Shown here: positions 8,613-18,200 of the stretch, piece by piece
How the letters are laid out: each line of letters starts with the position of its first letter
Numbering within the stretch: position 1 is the first letter of the stretch
From: an uncultured Collinsella sp.
Lineage (GTDB): Bacteria; Actinomycetota; Coriobacteriia; Coriobacteriales; Coriobacteriaceae
Direction: 5' to 3'
NCBI GenBank assembly: GCA_900541175.1
Contig: UQIT01000007.1
Span: forward strand, 11,327 to 75,326
Length of the DNA: 64,000 nt
Made by a program: the position numbers and the translations under genes
The notes under the pieces: generated by a model
The model's input: the letters and a program-made list of their open reading frames with translations, nothing else
The model's database searches: none
Told to the model about the DNA's origin: nothing

Positions 8613-9455
8613 ATGAAGACAACGTTCAAAAAGTCCGTACTCGCATTTCTGACATGCGTCCTGGCGCTCGCCTTTGCCCTGACGGGCTGCAGCGGCGGCG
8701 GCAAAGACCCCAAGGCCAACTTCGTCGGCAGCTGGGAACTCTCGGGTGGAACCGTGGATGGCGAAGAGCTGACCGATGAGTACATGAAGATGCTCGAGGA
8801 TTGGGGTGTCCACTGCGTCCTGATTCTCGATGAGGACGGTACAGGCGCCCTCGACCTGTTCCTTGAAGTCGTCGACCTTAAATGGGAGGCAAAGGACGCC
8901 ACCACCGTAACCATCACCGCCGAAGATGAGTCGCACGACATGAAGCTCAAGGACGGCAAACTCATCCTCGAAGAAGATGACGGCAATCTTGTCTTTACCA
9001 AGTCCGACAAGGACCTGTCCGGTACGGTGAAGAAGGATCGCGAGGCGGCCGAGAAGGAAGAGGAGATCGATGAGGCCGTCGAAGACGACGATGTCCAGAA
9101 CGTCGAAATCTCCCCCGCCGTCACCGTCGCCGATGACGATCTGTGCACCATCACCATCACCGAGAAGTTCAAGGACGACTGGGGCGACATCGGCTTTGTC
9201 GTCAACATCACCAACAAGAGCGACAAGGACCTGACCTTCTACGCTCCTTCCGGCAAGACCAACGTCAACGGCACCATGAAGGAACCCTGGTTCTCGGCTA
9301 ACCTGATGCCCGGCACCAGCGCCACCGAGGAATTCACGTTCTCGAGCGGCGAACTTGACAGTCTTGACGACCTGGTCAACACGACCATCGGCATCGACGC
9401 CTACCTGACCGATTCCTACGAGGACGTCGCCTCCTACAGCGCAACCATCGCGTAA
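8613..9455 (+). CDS. Secreted lipoprotein, unknown function
   Basis: A 280-residue predicted lipoprotein. The start at 8613 is fixed by AAGGAGG; an upstream extension of the frame only overlaps the previous gene. The signal peptide ends in the lipobox LTGC (about residue 25). One domain of about 110 residues resembles lipocalin-like or DUF-type beta domains (SWELSGG motif). A strongly acidic linker (EEEIDEAVEDDD) leads to a C-terminal Ig-like beta domain similar in pattern to DUF4352 proteins. It is last in the zinc-ribbon operon and is followed by a strong terminator. It may be the extracytoplasmic part of that system. Confidence 0.75.
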   Translation: MKTTFKKSVLAFLTCVLALAFALTGCSGGGKDPKANFVGSWELSGGTVDGEELTDEYMKMLEDWGVHCVLILDEDGTGALDLFLEVVDLKWEAKDATTVTITAEDESHDMKLKDGKLILEEDDGNLVFTKSDKDLSGTVKKDREAAEKEEEIDEAVEDDDVQNVEISPAVTVADDDLCTITITEKFKDDWGDIGFVVNITNKSDKDLTFYAPSGKTNVNGTMKEPWFSANLMPGTSATEEFTFSSGELDSLDDLVNTTIGIDAYLTDSYEDVASYSATIA

Positions 9456-9505
9456 CGGCGGACACCGATAGCCGCGGATTGGCGGACACATCCGCGCACA
9501 TGTCA

Positions 9506-9546
9506 GGCGGGGCCGCAGGAAATGATCCTGCGGCCCCGCCGCTTTT
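9506..9546 (+). terminator. Rho-independent terminator
   Basis: A perfect 14-bp GC-rich stem (9506-9519 with 9527-9540, loop AAATGAT) is followed by CGCTTTT. It ends the zinc-ribbon/lipoprotein operon, and it may also serve the convergent response-regulator operon. Confidence 0.85.
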
Positions 9547-9566
9547 ATGCCGATGCGTAACGAGCG

Positions 9567-10187
9567 TTAGCGCTCCATGTTGGGAACGATGCTGCCCTCC
9601 GTTACCGCGTGCACGGCCAGGCGCATGATGTTGTCGTAGCCGGTCTTGTTGAGGATCTCCGAGATGCGGCGTTTGATGGTGCCCTCGCTCATAAACAGCT
9701 CGGCCGCGATTTCGCGGCGGCTCTTGCCCTCGCAGGCAAGGCGCAAGATCGATAGCTCGACATCGTCGAGGGCCGCCGTGCCCGAGAAGATGCTCTCGGG
9801 CGGCTTGGGAAACGTGCAGTAACCCGCCAGCGTGGAGCGCATCACGGCGAATAGCTCGTCGATACCGACGTTCTTATACACAAAGCTGTCGACGCCCGCC
9901 TCGCGTGCCTGGTCCACAAAGGTGATCTCGGGCATACCCGTCATGATAATGACGCGGCACTCGGGCAGTTGTTCTTTAATGCGCGCCGCCGCCACGATGC
10001 CGTTGGAATCGTGCTCGGTGCACACATCCATCAGTATCATGTCCGGACGCTCCTTGAGTACAACGTCCAAGGCATCCGAGGCGTCGGCGATCGCGGCGAC
10101 AACGGTCATGTCGGGCTGGTCACCGACGGAGCGCGCGAGGCTCTCGCGCAAGATAGCCTGGTCTTCGACGATTAACACGCGGATCAT
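9567..10187 (-). CDS. NarL/FixJ-type response regulator
   Basis: A 206-residue two-component response regulator. The receiver domain (residues 1-120) has the acidic pair ED at 8-9, the phosphorylatable Asp54 in LMDV and the conserved Lys near residue 105 (VYKN). A LuxR-type HTH occupies residues 140-200. It overlaps the stop of the upstream kinase gene by ATGA, which indicates translational coupling, so this kinase is almost certainly its partner. Targets are unknown. Confidence 0.9.
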   Translation of the reverse strand: MIRVLIVEDQAILRESLARSVGDQPDMTVVAAIADASDALDVVLKERPDMILMDVCTEHDSNGIVAAARIKEQLPECRVIIMTGMPEITFVDQAREAGVDSFVYKNVGIDELFAVMRSTLAGYCTFPKPPESIFSGTAALDDVELSILRLACEGKSRREIAAELFMSEGTIKRRISEILNKTGYDNIMRLAVHAVTEGSIVPNMER

Positions 10188-11683
10188 GAGCTTCTCCTTT
10201 GGACCGTGGCATTGGAGGCGAGCGGGATGGACACCGCAAGCGTAAAGGGCGGGGCGGTGTGGACTTCCAGGCTGCCGCCCAGATTCTGTGCGACATGCCT
10301 CATACCAGGGATACCCGTTCCCTCGCGATACGATACGGGTGCGGGCGCGCCGTCGTTAGAAACGACCATCCGCGCAACAGCGCCGTCTTCCGACGTCTCC
10401 TGCCGCAGGCGCACATGGACCTGATGGGCCTGTGCATGCTTGGTGGCATTGGTCGAGGCCTCGCGGATAATCTGCAGAAAGGCTGCGGCGACACGCGCGT
10501 CGCTTGGCAGCTCGCCCTCCACATCGATCTGCACGCTCACCAGGCCAAAGGCATGGACGATATCGCCCAGTTGCTCTGCCGGTTCGGTGTCGCCCCCGCT
10601 GCGCAGATCGGCAGCGATTGAGCGCAGCAGCGGGTCGATCTGCTCGAGTGACTCGTCATCCAGGCGCCCCTCCTCCAAATAACGATGGAGGATGGACAGA
10701 CGCTGCCCGATCACGTCGTGCACGCGAGCGCGCATACGCAGATAGGCCGCATTGTCAGCAACTTTTTTGACTTCTTCGATCTGGGCTTGGAGCTCTTGGC
10801 CCGCAAGTTCAAGCAGGTGGTTGGCTTGCGCCAGGCGATCATGAGCATGCGCATACTCTGTTACATCCAGGCCGATAATGCGCTCGAAGAGGCGGCCCGA
10901 AACCATAACGTCATCGTGCACAAACAAGCGAATCTCGGCGGGAGAAACCTCGACCACAACGCGCGCCTCACCAAAGCGGTCCAGATTAATGCGCACGCGG
11001 TTCTGGCTGCTTTCGGGCATTTGCATGCTGAGTTTACGCAGGTCGTTCCATGTACCGCTCATATCGCCTAGGTCGGTGGGCATATGAAACTCCACCAGGT
11101 TTTTGCGCATGCAGCGGTTCATGAGCAGTGGACGGCCCCTCGAGTCCAGATACAGGATGCCCACGGGAATCACGTTGATGGTTTCGATCGTCGAAAACGC
11201 GGTGATATCCTCCTGGCGGTTGCGGATATCCATCAAGAGCGCCGCGATGGAGCGGAACAGGAAGAACGCTCCCTCTGCGATAAGGACAACGGTCCACGCC
11301 GAGCCCATGGCAAAAACCACCGGCGGTGTCACGGCGGCAACGAGCAACAGTTCGGGCAGCATGACGAGGCGACGATAGTGCACCATAAGCGTCACGCCAT
11401 AGGCAAAGATCGCGGCATTGAGCCACAGCACTCCGCCCATTGCCCTAGCGCAAACGTCAAGCGGCGCCACCAGATACGAGCCAGACGACGCGAATAAGAT
11501 GAGCGCCGAAATCATCAGGTGAAGCACGAGGCTCGCCTCGTAGGCGCAAACCACCTTACGGTTATAGGACGAGCGGCGCGATGCGATGAGCGGGACGTGG
11601 ATCGTCTGCAGACACGCAGCCAGGGCAAAGACAACATCGAGCGCAACGATTTGGGGAAGGATGAGCGAAATCGTCATCGTCAC
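10184..11683 (-). CDS. Sensor histidine kinase (HisKA_3/HPK7 type)
   Basis: A 499-residue kinase. About five membrane segments lie in residues 1-150, and a PAS-like region spans about 160-275. After a coiled-coil comes the dimerisation motif VHDVIGQ with the phospho-acceptor His322. An ATPase domain follows, with an N-box like EASTNATKHA and a G-box region GTGIPGM. It overlaps both neighbours by ATGA (10184-10187 and 11680-11683), so three genes are translated as a unit. The kinase presumably phosphorylates the downstream regulator; the input may come from the upstream kinase-like membrane protein. Confidence 0.9.
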   Translation of the reverse strand: MTMTISLILPQIVALDVVFALAACLQTIHVPLIASRRSSYNRKVVCAYEASLVLHLMISALILFASSGSYLVAPLDVCARAMGGVLWLNAAIFAYGVTLMVHYRRLVMLPELLLVAAVTPPVVFAMGSAWTVVLIAEGAFFLFRSIAALLMDIRNRQEDITAFSTIETINVIPVGILYLDSRGRPLLMNRCMRKNLVEFHMPTDLGDMSGTWNDLRKLSMQMPESSQNRVRINLDRFGEARVVVEVSPAEIRLFVHDDVMVSGRLFERIIGLDVTEYAHAHDRLAQANHLLELAGQELQAQIEEVKKVADNAAYLRMRARVHDVIGQRLSILHRYLEEGRLDDESLEQIDPLLRSIAADLRSGGDTEPAEQLGDIVHAFGLVSVQIDVEGELPSDARVAAAFLQIIREASTNATKHAQAHQVHVRLRQETSEDGAVARMVVSNDGAPAPVSYREGTGIPGMRHVAQNLGGSLEVHTAPPFTLAVSIPLASNATVQRRSS

Positions 11684-13479
11684 TCACCCGCCCTCGGCAT
11701 CAAGACGATCATGCGCAGCTGGCCGGGCTCGCCCTCAAGGCGGTATGCCACGTTGCGCCCTTGCAGAGCGCTTTCGAGCTCTTGCGCAGCGGGCGTCTGC
11801 GAAAGATCTTCTTCGTCGTTGGAAAAAAGCGTGGCGCGCAGCTCGACACTGCATCGGTCATGGTCGCCCAAGTGATACATAAGCGCCGGATGGTCGGTGG
11901 TGTAGGCAAAAAACGCAAAGTCATACACGCAGTCGTACAGGGCGCTTACCGTACTGGCATGCATCGGGCGCCGTATGGCGATAATCGAGGCGCAATCGAC
12001 ATCGATGGTGCGCAGGTCGCTTGCAAGCTCGTTGGCAATGAGCTGAATGCGGTCGCGATCAAAACCGCTCTCCCCATGCTGTGCCAACGTGAGCGACCCC
12101 TTGCGCTTGCAATAGGCGACGAGCATCTTTGCGCGCTGCAGCATGCGGTAACGCTCGTGCGAAGACGCCTCGTCGGTCAACGGCGGCAGCGAGCTCAGCA
12201 GGTCGTACATCCCTTCGAGCGCGCGGGCAATCGCCTGGTCCACGTCTTGGACCAGCAAGGTCTCGGCCTCTTGATCTGCCAAATGCGTCTTAAGGTCGTA
12301 GTCGGCGGCGAGCAGCTCGTTTTGACGCTGCAGCTCCATGCGACGATGTGCCAGCTCACGGTTAAGCTCGTTGAGCTCCGACACGTCTTGGGCAAGCAGG
12401 GCCGATCCGCCCAGCAGTGGAAAGGCACGGTACATCACATCGGGATCGGACGCCACGGCAAAGGCATGGGCGTGGCCGTGCTCCTGGGTCCGCAACTCCT
12501 CGCGCACGCCTACCGGCATTGGCTTTGACACCGGCGTGGCATAGACCTCCTGCAGGTCGCGCGTTAGAACTTTGAGGTCGAGCGGCAAGGTGTCGAAAAT
12601 GCCGGCGATGTCGTGATACGACGGAATGACACCACAATCGAGACAGATTTCCATCGCCACCACGCACAGGACGCAATAGACGAGCGAGAAGTTGAGCCTC
12701 CATGCCCAGGGCACGCGCAACGCATACGAGATGGCAAAGAATGCGCCACCCAGCAGTACGAGCGCCGCCGTGCCCGAGAAACGCTGGATGCGAAAGGACG
12801 AGGACCGGCCCACCAGGATAAAAAAGGCCACGAAGTTAAAGGCCGTCCACACTAAGACGGCGAAATAACCCCAGCCGTACGTGTAATCGTTGCTCCAGGT
12901 GTCGCTTGTACGGTCAAAGCGGAAGACCTGTTGGTGAAAATCGTTGGTGAGCACAAATCCGATAAGCAGGATGGCCACAATCCACAGCGCGGCGCAGTAG
13001 CGGCGACCCAGGCGGTGTTGCTCCAGGCCCGCAAGGCGCAGACCACACAACTGGTAGAGCAGCGGAATGAGCGTCATGGGCACGTAGTACAGGTACCACA
13101 GCACGGTGGCATAGAACGGCGTGAACGACTTGTACTTGAGAATGACTTCGATCATCCACAGGGCGCAGATGGTGGCGATGGCAACAAGGCGGCGGCGCAA
13201 CACATAGTCCAAACAGCGCAGATAGACCGATACGCCCCAGATCGAAAATATAATTGCGGCGACAAGCAGCGGGAGAGAGCTCGAATGGACGAGCGCATCC
13301 ACGACCTCTTCGGACACCTCGCTATAGGCGGGCACGGCGTTAGAAAGTTTGGGGTCGAAGGCGAACAGCGCCGGCAAGACTGCCAAAAGCATGAGGAACA
13401 GCGCGGTGATGACACCGGCGATAGCAAAGACGCGGTGGCGGTACACCTGATGTGTTATGCCAACAAGGAATCGCGGCAT
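11680..13479 (-). CDS. Kinase-like 7TM sensor protein lacking a visible phospho-acceptor His
   Basis: A protein of about 599 residues from the ATG at 13479; in-frame starts at 13563 (627 residues) and further upstream are possible, and none has a convincing ribosome binding site. About seven membrane helices resemble the 7TM histidine-kinase sensor region. A soluble PAS-like region and a long coiled-coil (LNRELAHRRMELQRQNELL) follow, then a C-terminal domain of about 220 residues. I find no HisKA motif and no clear N- or G-box, so catalytic activity is doubtful. It is first in a coupled operon with a true kinase and regulator and probably acts as a co-sensor for them. Confidence 0.7.
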   Translation of the reverse strand: MPRFLVGITHQVYRHRVFAIAGVITALFLMLLAVLPALFAFDPKLSNAVPAYSEVSEEVVDALVHSSSLPLLVAAIIFSIWGVSVYLRCLDYVLRRRLVAIATICALWMIEVILKYKSFTPFYATVLWYLYYVPMTLIPLLYQLCGLRLAGLEQHRLGRRYCAALWIVAILLIGFVLTNDFHQQVFRFDRTSDTWSNDYTYGWGYFAVLVWTAFNFVAFFILVGRSSSFRIQRFSGTAALVLLGGAFFAISYALRVPWAWRLNFSLVYCVLCVVAMEICLDCGVIPSYHDIAGIFDTLPLDLKVLTRDLQEVYATPVSKPMPVGVREELRTQEHGHAHAFAVASDPDVMYRAFPLLGGSALLAQDVSELNELNRELAHRRMELQRQNELLAADYDLKTHLADQEAETLLVQDVDQAIARALEGMYDLLSSLPPLTDEASSHERYRMLQRAKMLVAYCKRKGSLTLAQHGESGFDRDRIQLIANELASDLRTIDVDCASIIAIRRPMHASTVSALYDCVYDFAFFAYTTDHPALMYHLGDHDRCSVELRATLFSNDEEDLSQTPAAQELESALQGRNVAYRLEGEPGQLRMIVLMPRAGE

Positions 13480-13630
13480 GGCGAAGAGCCTGCCGCCCCT
13501 GGGATCCGCCACGGGAGCGGATCGGGCGGCCGCGTGGCCGATATGTCGCTCGCGGGTACCCATAGTGCTTTTAGTGTACCGGCAGATGGGTCGAAAGAGC
13601 GGGCCGCATGTCCCAAAATCCGCAGACGGC

Positions 13631-13666
13631 AAGGCGCCCGGCGAGCACATACTCGCTGGGCGCCTT
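13631..13666 (-). terminator. Terminator-like hairpin after the GH1 gene
   Basis: Arms 13631-13645 and 13652-13666 pair over 15 bp with one G-U. The stem is strong but the T-run is short in both directions. It stands between the 6-phospho-beta-glucosidase gene and the sensor operon. Confidence 0.6.
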
Positions 13667-13702
13667 GGTCAGGAGACTCTGAAGTCGAGTGTCTCAGCTT
13701 CC

Positions 13703-15136
<1,434 letters not shown>

Positions 15137-15274
15137 TCAATCCTTTCGCACGCTGTTGTCATAGGCTCAGTATCCCTGCAAACAACGTGCCGCTCAACGG
15201 CAACGACGTAGGCCGATACTTCTTTTCGCGCGCGGGTGCTCGGTAGCCGCCCCGTCTGACACTTTTTGATACCG

Positions 15275-15327
15275 CCGCCCTACACCACCACAATGGGGAC
15301 AGGCACCTTTGTGGTGGTGTAGGGCGG
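15275..15327. repeat. GGGGAC-loop palindrome
   Basis: Perfect 18-bp arms (15275-15292 and 15310-15327; left arm CCGCCCTACACCACCACA) flank a 17-nt loop containing GGGGACAGGCACC. The same loop occurs at 16705-16741 with a different stem. Confidence 0.75.
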
Positions 15328-15331
15328 TTTG

Positions 15332-15386
15332 TCTCGATCCGTAACAGTTAGGCCGTCAAAACCGGGCCTGGTGTTACAGATCGAGA
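15332..15386. repeat. 55-bp inverted-repeat unit A
   Basis: Left arm TCTCGATCCGTAACA and right arm TGTTACAGATCGAGA are separated by exactly 25 nt. It is one of six units of identical length in the window. Confidence 0.75.
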
Positions 15387-15412
15387 TTGTTCGGTCTGTC
15401 CCCTGCAGTTTA

Positions 15413-15467
15413 TCTAAATCTGTAACAGGTAGAGACGATTTAGCCCGCTAGATGTTACAGATCGAGA
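15413..15467. repeat. 55-bp inverted-repeat unit B
   Basis: Arms TCTAAATCTGTAACA and TGTTACAGATCGAGA with a 25-nt spacer. The right part is identical to unit C at 16755-16809, and the identity continues into a copy of the DUF4867 gene end. Confidence 0.75.
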
Positions 15468-15476
15468 CAGAAGATT

Positions 15477-15526
15477 CTAGTCGCAGGCGATGTCGAGGTT
15501 TTGCCGACGAGGCCTACGTAACCGCC
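15477..15526 (-). pseudogene. Duplicated remnant of the DUF4867 gene 3' end
   Basis: This stretch matches the last 16 or so codons of the DUF4867 gene (16819 onward) with several substitutions and a one-base deletion in a T-run. Similarity stops at about 15526. Together with repeat unit B it duplicates the sequence on the far side of the AAA ATPase gene. The remaining part of the 15134-15595 gap holds two palindromes, unit A and a purine-rich tract before the ATPase start. Confidence 0.7.
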
Positions 15527-15595
15527 TTCGCTCAGCAATTCATTTGACTGAATAGGAAAGAAAGGAAAAAATAGGAAAAAAAGGAAAGGAGACTT

Positions 15596-16702
15596 ATGAC
15601 TGAAACCATCTTCTCCCCCTCATTTGGAAATCGCCCGTCCTATCTGGTGGGTCGCGGGAACGTGATTTCGACATTCATCTCCGGTCTTGAGCAGGAGCCG
15701 GGCAATCGAGACCGAGCCATGCTCATGCTCGGCCAGCGAGGCAGCGGCAAGACGGTTCTTCTGTGGGAACTTGCCGACCGCGCACGCAAGCTCGGTTTTG
15801 TTGTCGCCACACCCACCGTAGCCTCCGAAGATATGCTTGAGCGCATTGTTGAAAAAATCCAAGAAGCAGGCGAGCCTTATGTCAGCAAGCGTCATCTCCC
15901 CAAACTTTCTGGCGGTAGCTTGAGCGTCTTCGGCTTCTCAGCCGGTCTCGAGTTCACACGCGATGTGCAGGAGACCAAGAGTTTCCAGTTCAAACTCACG
16001 CAGCTGGCGCGCAAGCTGACCGAGCAGGGGCACGGCATCCTCATCCTTATCGATGAGCTCCAAGCTAATTCACCTGAGATTAGACAGCTCGTCACCGCCT
16101 ATCAAGAGCTGGTCGGTGAGGGACTCAACGTCGCGCTTGTTATGGCAGGTCTCCCGGGAGCCGTCTGTGCAACGCTCAATGACCGCGTGCTGACATTTCT
16201 CAACCGCGCTCGCAAGGTCACGCTCGAACCGCTTTCAGTCGGAGATGTCGATGCCTATTATCAGCGGGCTTTCGAAGAGCTCGACCTTGATATTCCAGGC
16301 GATCTTCGCCTCCGTGCCGCTCGCGCAACCCAAGGCTCGCCCTATATGCTGCAGCTCATCGGCTATAACATCGGCAATCGCTGCAAGACAGGAGAACACG
16401 TAACGCCAGAGCAAGTCGACGGAGCTATCGAAGCGTCAAAAGCCGATTTCGAAAACGATGTTTGTGAAACGACGCTCGCCGCGCTATCGGACCAAGACGT
16501 CGCGTTTCTCGACGCAATGACTGATGACGAAGACGCCGTTTCGCGCATTTCCGATGTAGCGAAACGTATGTCAGTCACACCCGACTATGCGCAAAAGTAT
16601 CGCCGGCGCCTCATCGACGCCGGCGTAATCGAACAGGCGCGCCGCGGTTACGTGCGTTTCGCCGTTCCATATATGGCTGACTATCTGCGCAGCCAACTCT
16701 AG
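15596..16702 (+). CDS. AAA-type ATPase with winged-helix-like C-terminus
   Basis: A 368-residue ATPase resembling the archaeal-ATPase/Orc1-Cdc6-like STAND group. Walker A is GQRGSGKT (about residues 47-54) and Walker B is ILILIDE (about 155). The C-terminal 80 residues look like a winged helix (RISDVAKRMSVTPDYAQKYRRRLIDAGVI). AGGAAAGGAG lies just before the start, at the end of a 40-nt purine tract. The gene stands alone, is opposite in strand to both neighbours, and is bracketed by copies of the same repeat composite, so it looks like an inserted cassette. Its cellular role is unknown. Confidence 0.8.
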   Translation: MTETIFSPSFGNRPSYLVGRGNVISTFISGLEQEPGNRDRAMLMLGQRGSGKTVLLWELADRARKLGFVVATPTVASEDMLERIVEKIQEAGEPYVSKRHLPKLSGGSLSVFGFSAGLEFTRDVQETKSFQFKLTQLARKLTEQGHGILILIDELQANSPEIRQLVTAYQELVGEGLNVALVMAGLPGAVCATLNDRVLTFLNRARKVTLEPLSVGDVDAYYQRAFEELDLDIPGDLRLRAARATQGSPYMLQLIGYNIGNRCKTGEHVTPEQVDGAIEASKADFENDVCETTLAALSDQDVAFLDAMTDDEDAVSRISDVAKRMSVTPDYAQKYRRRLIDAGVIEQARRGYVRFAVPYMADYLRSQL

Positions 16703-16704
16703 GC

Positions 16705-16741
16705 AGCCACCACAAAGGGGACAGGCACCTTTGTGGCGGCT
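16705..16741. repeat. GGGGAC-loop palindrome
   Basis: Arms AGCCACCACAAAGG (16705-16718) and CCTTTGTGGCGGCT (16728-16741) enclose a loop with GGACAGGCA. It starts 3 nt after the ATPase stop codon and is followed 13 nt later by repeat unit C. Confidence 0.7.
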
Positions 16742-16754
16742 TGGGCCCGGTTTG

Positions 16755-16809
16755 TCTCGATCTGTAACAGGTAGAGACGATTTAGCCCGCTAGATGTTAC
16801 AGATCGAGA
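16755..16809. repeat. 55-bp inverted-repeat unit C
   Basis: Arms TCTCGATCTGTAACA and TGTTACAGATCGAGA form a perfect 15-bp inverted repeat with a 25-nt spacer. The spacer is identical to that of unit B. It ends 9 bp from the DUF4867 stop codon. Confidence 0.8.
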
Positions 16810-16818
16810 CAGAAGATT

Positions 16819-17463
16819 CTAGTCGCAGGCGATATCGAGGTTTTTGCCGATGAGACCTACGTAGCCGCCCTCGGCAGCCTTGGGGCTGTCGGCGTGGCAG
16901 AGGACCCACTTGTCGGCCTTCCAGTAGCAGTAGCTGTCACCGGTGGCAGGCATGTCGGCTGCGGCCTCGGGGCGCGGGCCGTTGGTGCCCGCCGGCAGCG
17001 CCACCATCACCTGGAAGCCGCCTTCGTCGACCATGCAGGGCGTATAGTGGAGCGTGGTGTTGAAGACCTCAACAACCGTACCCGCCGGCACGCGGAACGC
17101 CTTGACGCACGCGGTGTCGAGCTTGCCGTCCTCGATCTCCCAGCGATGCGCCACGAGCAGAATAAAATCGCGGGCGCCCAGGTTAAACTCGCTGGCGCGG
17201 TGGTACTCCAGGCAGTTGAGACGCGTGTTGTGGCCGTTGCACCAGCCGAGCTGGAAGGGACGGCCGCCAAACATGAGAAAGCCCAGTTTATCGGCATCCT
17301 TGACGCCCTCGAGCTCCGGCGCGCTTGCAACGTACTTGCTGCCCTCGGGAATGGGCGTGGCAGAGAGTGCCTCGAGCACGGGCGACGTGAGCTCGGACGG
17401 GACGTCATCCCAAACGTTGCCATAGGATTTGAACTCGGGATCGTTGACAGAGTAGATATGCAT
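16819..17463 (-). CDS. DUF4867 family protein
   Basis: A 214-residue protein beginning MHIYSVNDPEF, a start typical of DUF4867 proteins, with AGGAG 5 nt upstream. The family has a cupin-like beta fold and is often found beside sugar-catabolism genes; no reaction has been assigned to my knowledge. Conserved-looking His, Glu and Cys residues (LGWCNGHNTRLNCLEYH) could form a metal or substrate site. A palindromic operator overlaps the probable promoter. A 3' fragment is duplicated beyond the neighbouring ATPase gene. Confidence 0.75.
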   Translation of the reverse strand: MHIYSVNDPEFKSYGNVWDDVPSELTSPVLEALSATPIPEGSKYVASAPELEGVKDADKLGFLMFGGRPFQLGWCNGHNTRLNCLEYHRASEFNLGARDFILLVAHRWEIEDGKLDTACVKAFRVPAGTVVEVFNTTLHYTPCMVDEGGFQVMVALPAGTNGPRPEAAADMPATGDSYCYWKADKWVLCHADSPKAAEGGYVGLIGKNLDIACD

Positions 17464-17472
17464 GTTCACTCC

Positions 17473-17498
17473 TGTTCGTAAATGTGACTATACGAACA
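17473..17498 (-). promoter_or_regulatory. Palindromic operator overlapping a -10 box
   Basis: Perfect arms TGTTCGTA and TACGAACA (8 bp, 10-nt spacer) lie 10 nt before the DUF4867 start. On the minus strand the left arm runs into TATAGT, a good -10 hexamer. A dimeric repressor site is the natural reading. Confidence 0.5.
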
Positions 17499-17547
17499 TT
17501 CTAGAACAAACATGAGCGATTTTGAACGCTCGTCCCGACCAATCAAC

Positions 17548-17579
17548 AAAAAGGCGCCCCCGCATAAGCGAAGGCGCCC
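17548..17579 (-). terminator. luxS terminator
   Basis: On the minus strand, GGCGCC, a CGC/GCG inner pair and a second GGCGCC form a hairpin followed by TTTTT, 29 nt after the luxS stop. Confidence 0.75.
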
Positions 17580-17607
17580 AATGCGCTCGTTTTGGGCGAT
17601 AAAGCTC

Positions 17608-18096
17608 TTACGCCTGCTGATAGTGCAGGTGCTTCTCGTCGATATCGGCCAGGTCGCGGTTGAGGTAACGGCGTGCGAGCCAGTTAGCCATAGGAAGGTT
17701 CTGGTCCAGGTAGTTACCGCACTCCTCGGGAGCGGCACCGGGGACATCGCCCTCAAAGTCGGCGACAAACTCAAACAGCTCGCGGACGAGCGGCAAGATC
17801 TTCTCGCTCGTCAGCTCGCCAAAGACAACCAGGTAAAAGCCCGTGCGGCAGCCCATGGGGCCAAAGTAGACAATGCGGCTCGACCACTCGGCATGATTGC
17901 GAAGGAACGTCGCGCCCAGGTGCTCGATGGTGTGGCACTCGGCCGTGTTCATGACCGGCTCCTTGTTGGGCGTAGTCAGGCGCAGGTCAAACGTGGTGAC
18001 GGCGGCACCGGTCGCCGGATCGCGGTCGATGCGGCTCACATACACGCCGGGCTCAAGCAGCAGATGATCAACGGAAAAGCTGGCGATGCGCTCCAT
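17608..18096 (-). CDS. luxS: S-ribosylhomocysteine lyase
   Basis: A 162-residue LuxS. It converts S-ribosylhomocysteine to homocysteine and the AI-2 precursor DPD in the activated methyl cycle. The metal-binding HTIEH motif, the active-site Cys in GPMGCRTGF and the third metal ligand in EECGNY are all present. The length is typical. It has its own terminator, and the genes upstream and downstream are unrelated. No SAM-type riboswitch is visible in the leader. Confidence 0.97.
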   Translation of the reverse strand: MERIASFSVDHLLLEPGVYVSRIDRDPATGAAVTTFDLRLTTPNKEPVMNTAECHTIEHLGATFLRNHAEWSSRIVYFGPMGCRTGFYLVVFGELTSEKILPLVRELFEFVADFEGDVPGAAPEECGNYLDQNLPMANWLARRYLNRDLADIDEKHLHYQQA

Positions 18097-18117
18097 GGCA
18101 GATCCTCTCGATAGTCA

Positions 18118-18192
18118 AATTGGGACGGGGCTCTTTTAGCTGGTTCGAATGGTCGCACCAATCATACCAGTCAAAAAAAGCCCCGTCCCAAA
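18118..18192 (-). terminator. Extended two-part hairpin after the nucleoside hydrolase gene
   Basis: An outer stem pairs TTGGGACGGGGCT with AGCCCCGTCCCAA (13 bp). Within it an inner stem starts CTGGT and ends ACCAG. On the minus strand the first outer arm is followed by a seven-T run, so it probably terminates the ribokinase/nucleoside hydrolase operon before luxS. The 75-nt length is unusual for a simple terminator. Confidence 0.6.
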
Positions 18193-18200
18193 AAGACAAC

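Noticed and set aside
17608..18200. SAM-responsive riboswitch for luxS
   Set aside because: The upstream sequence is accounted for by the hairpin terminating the previous operon; no SAM aptamer core is visible.
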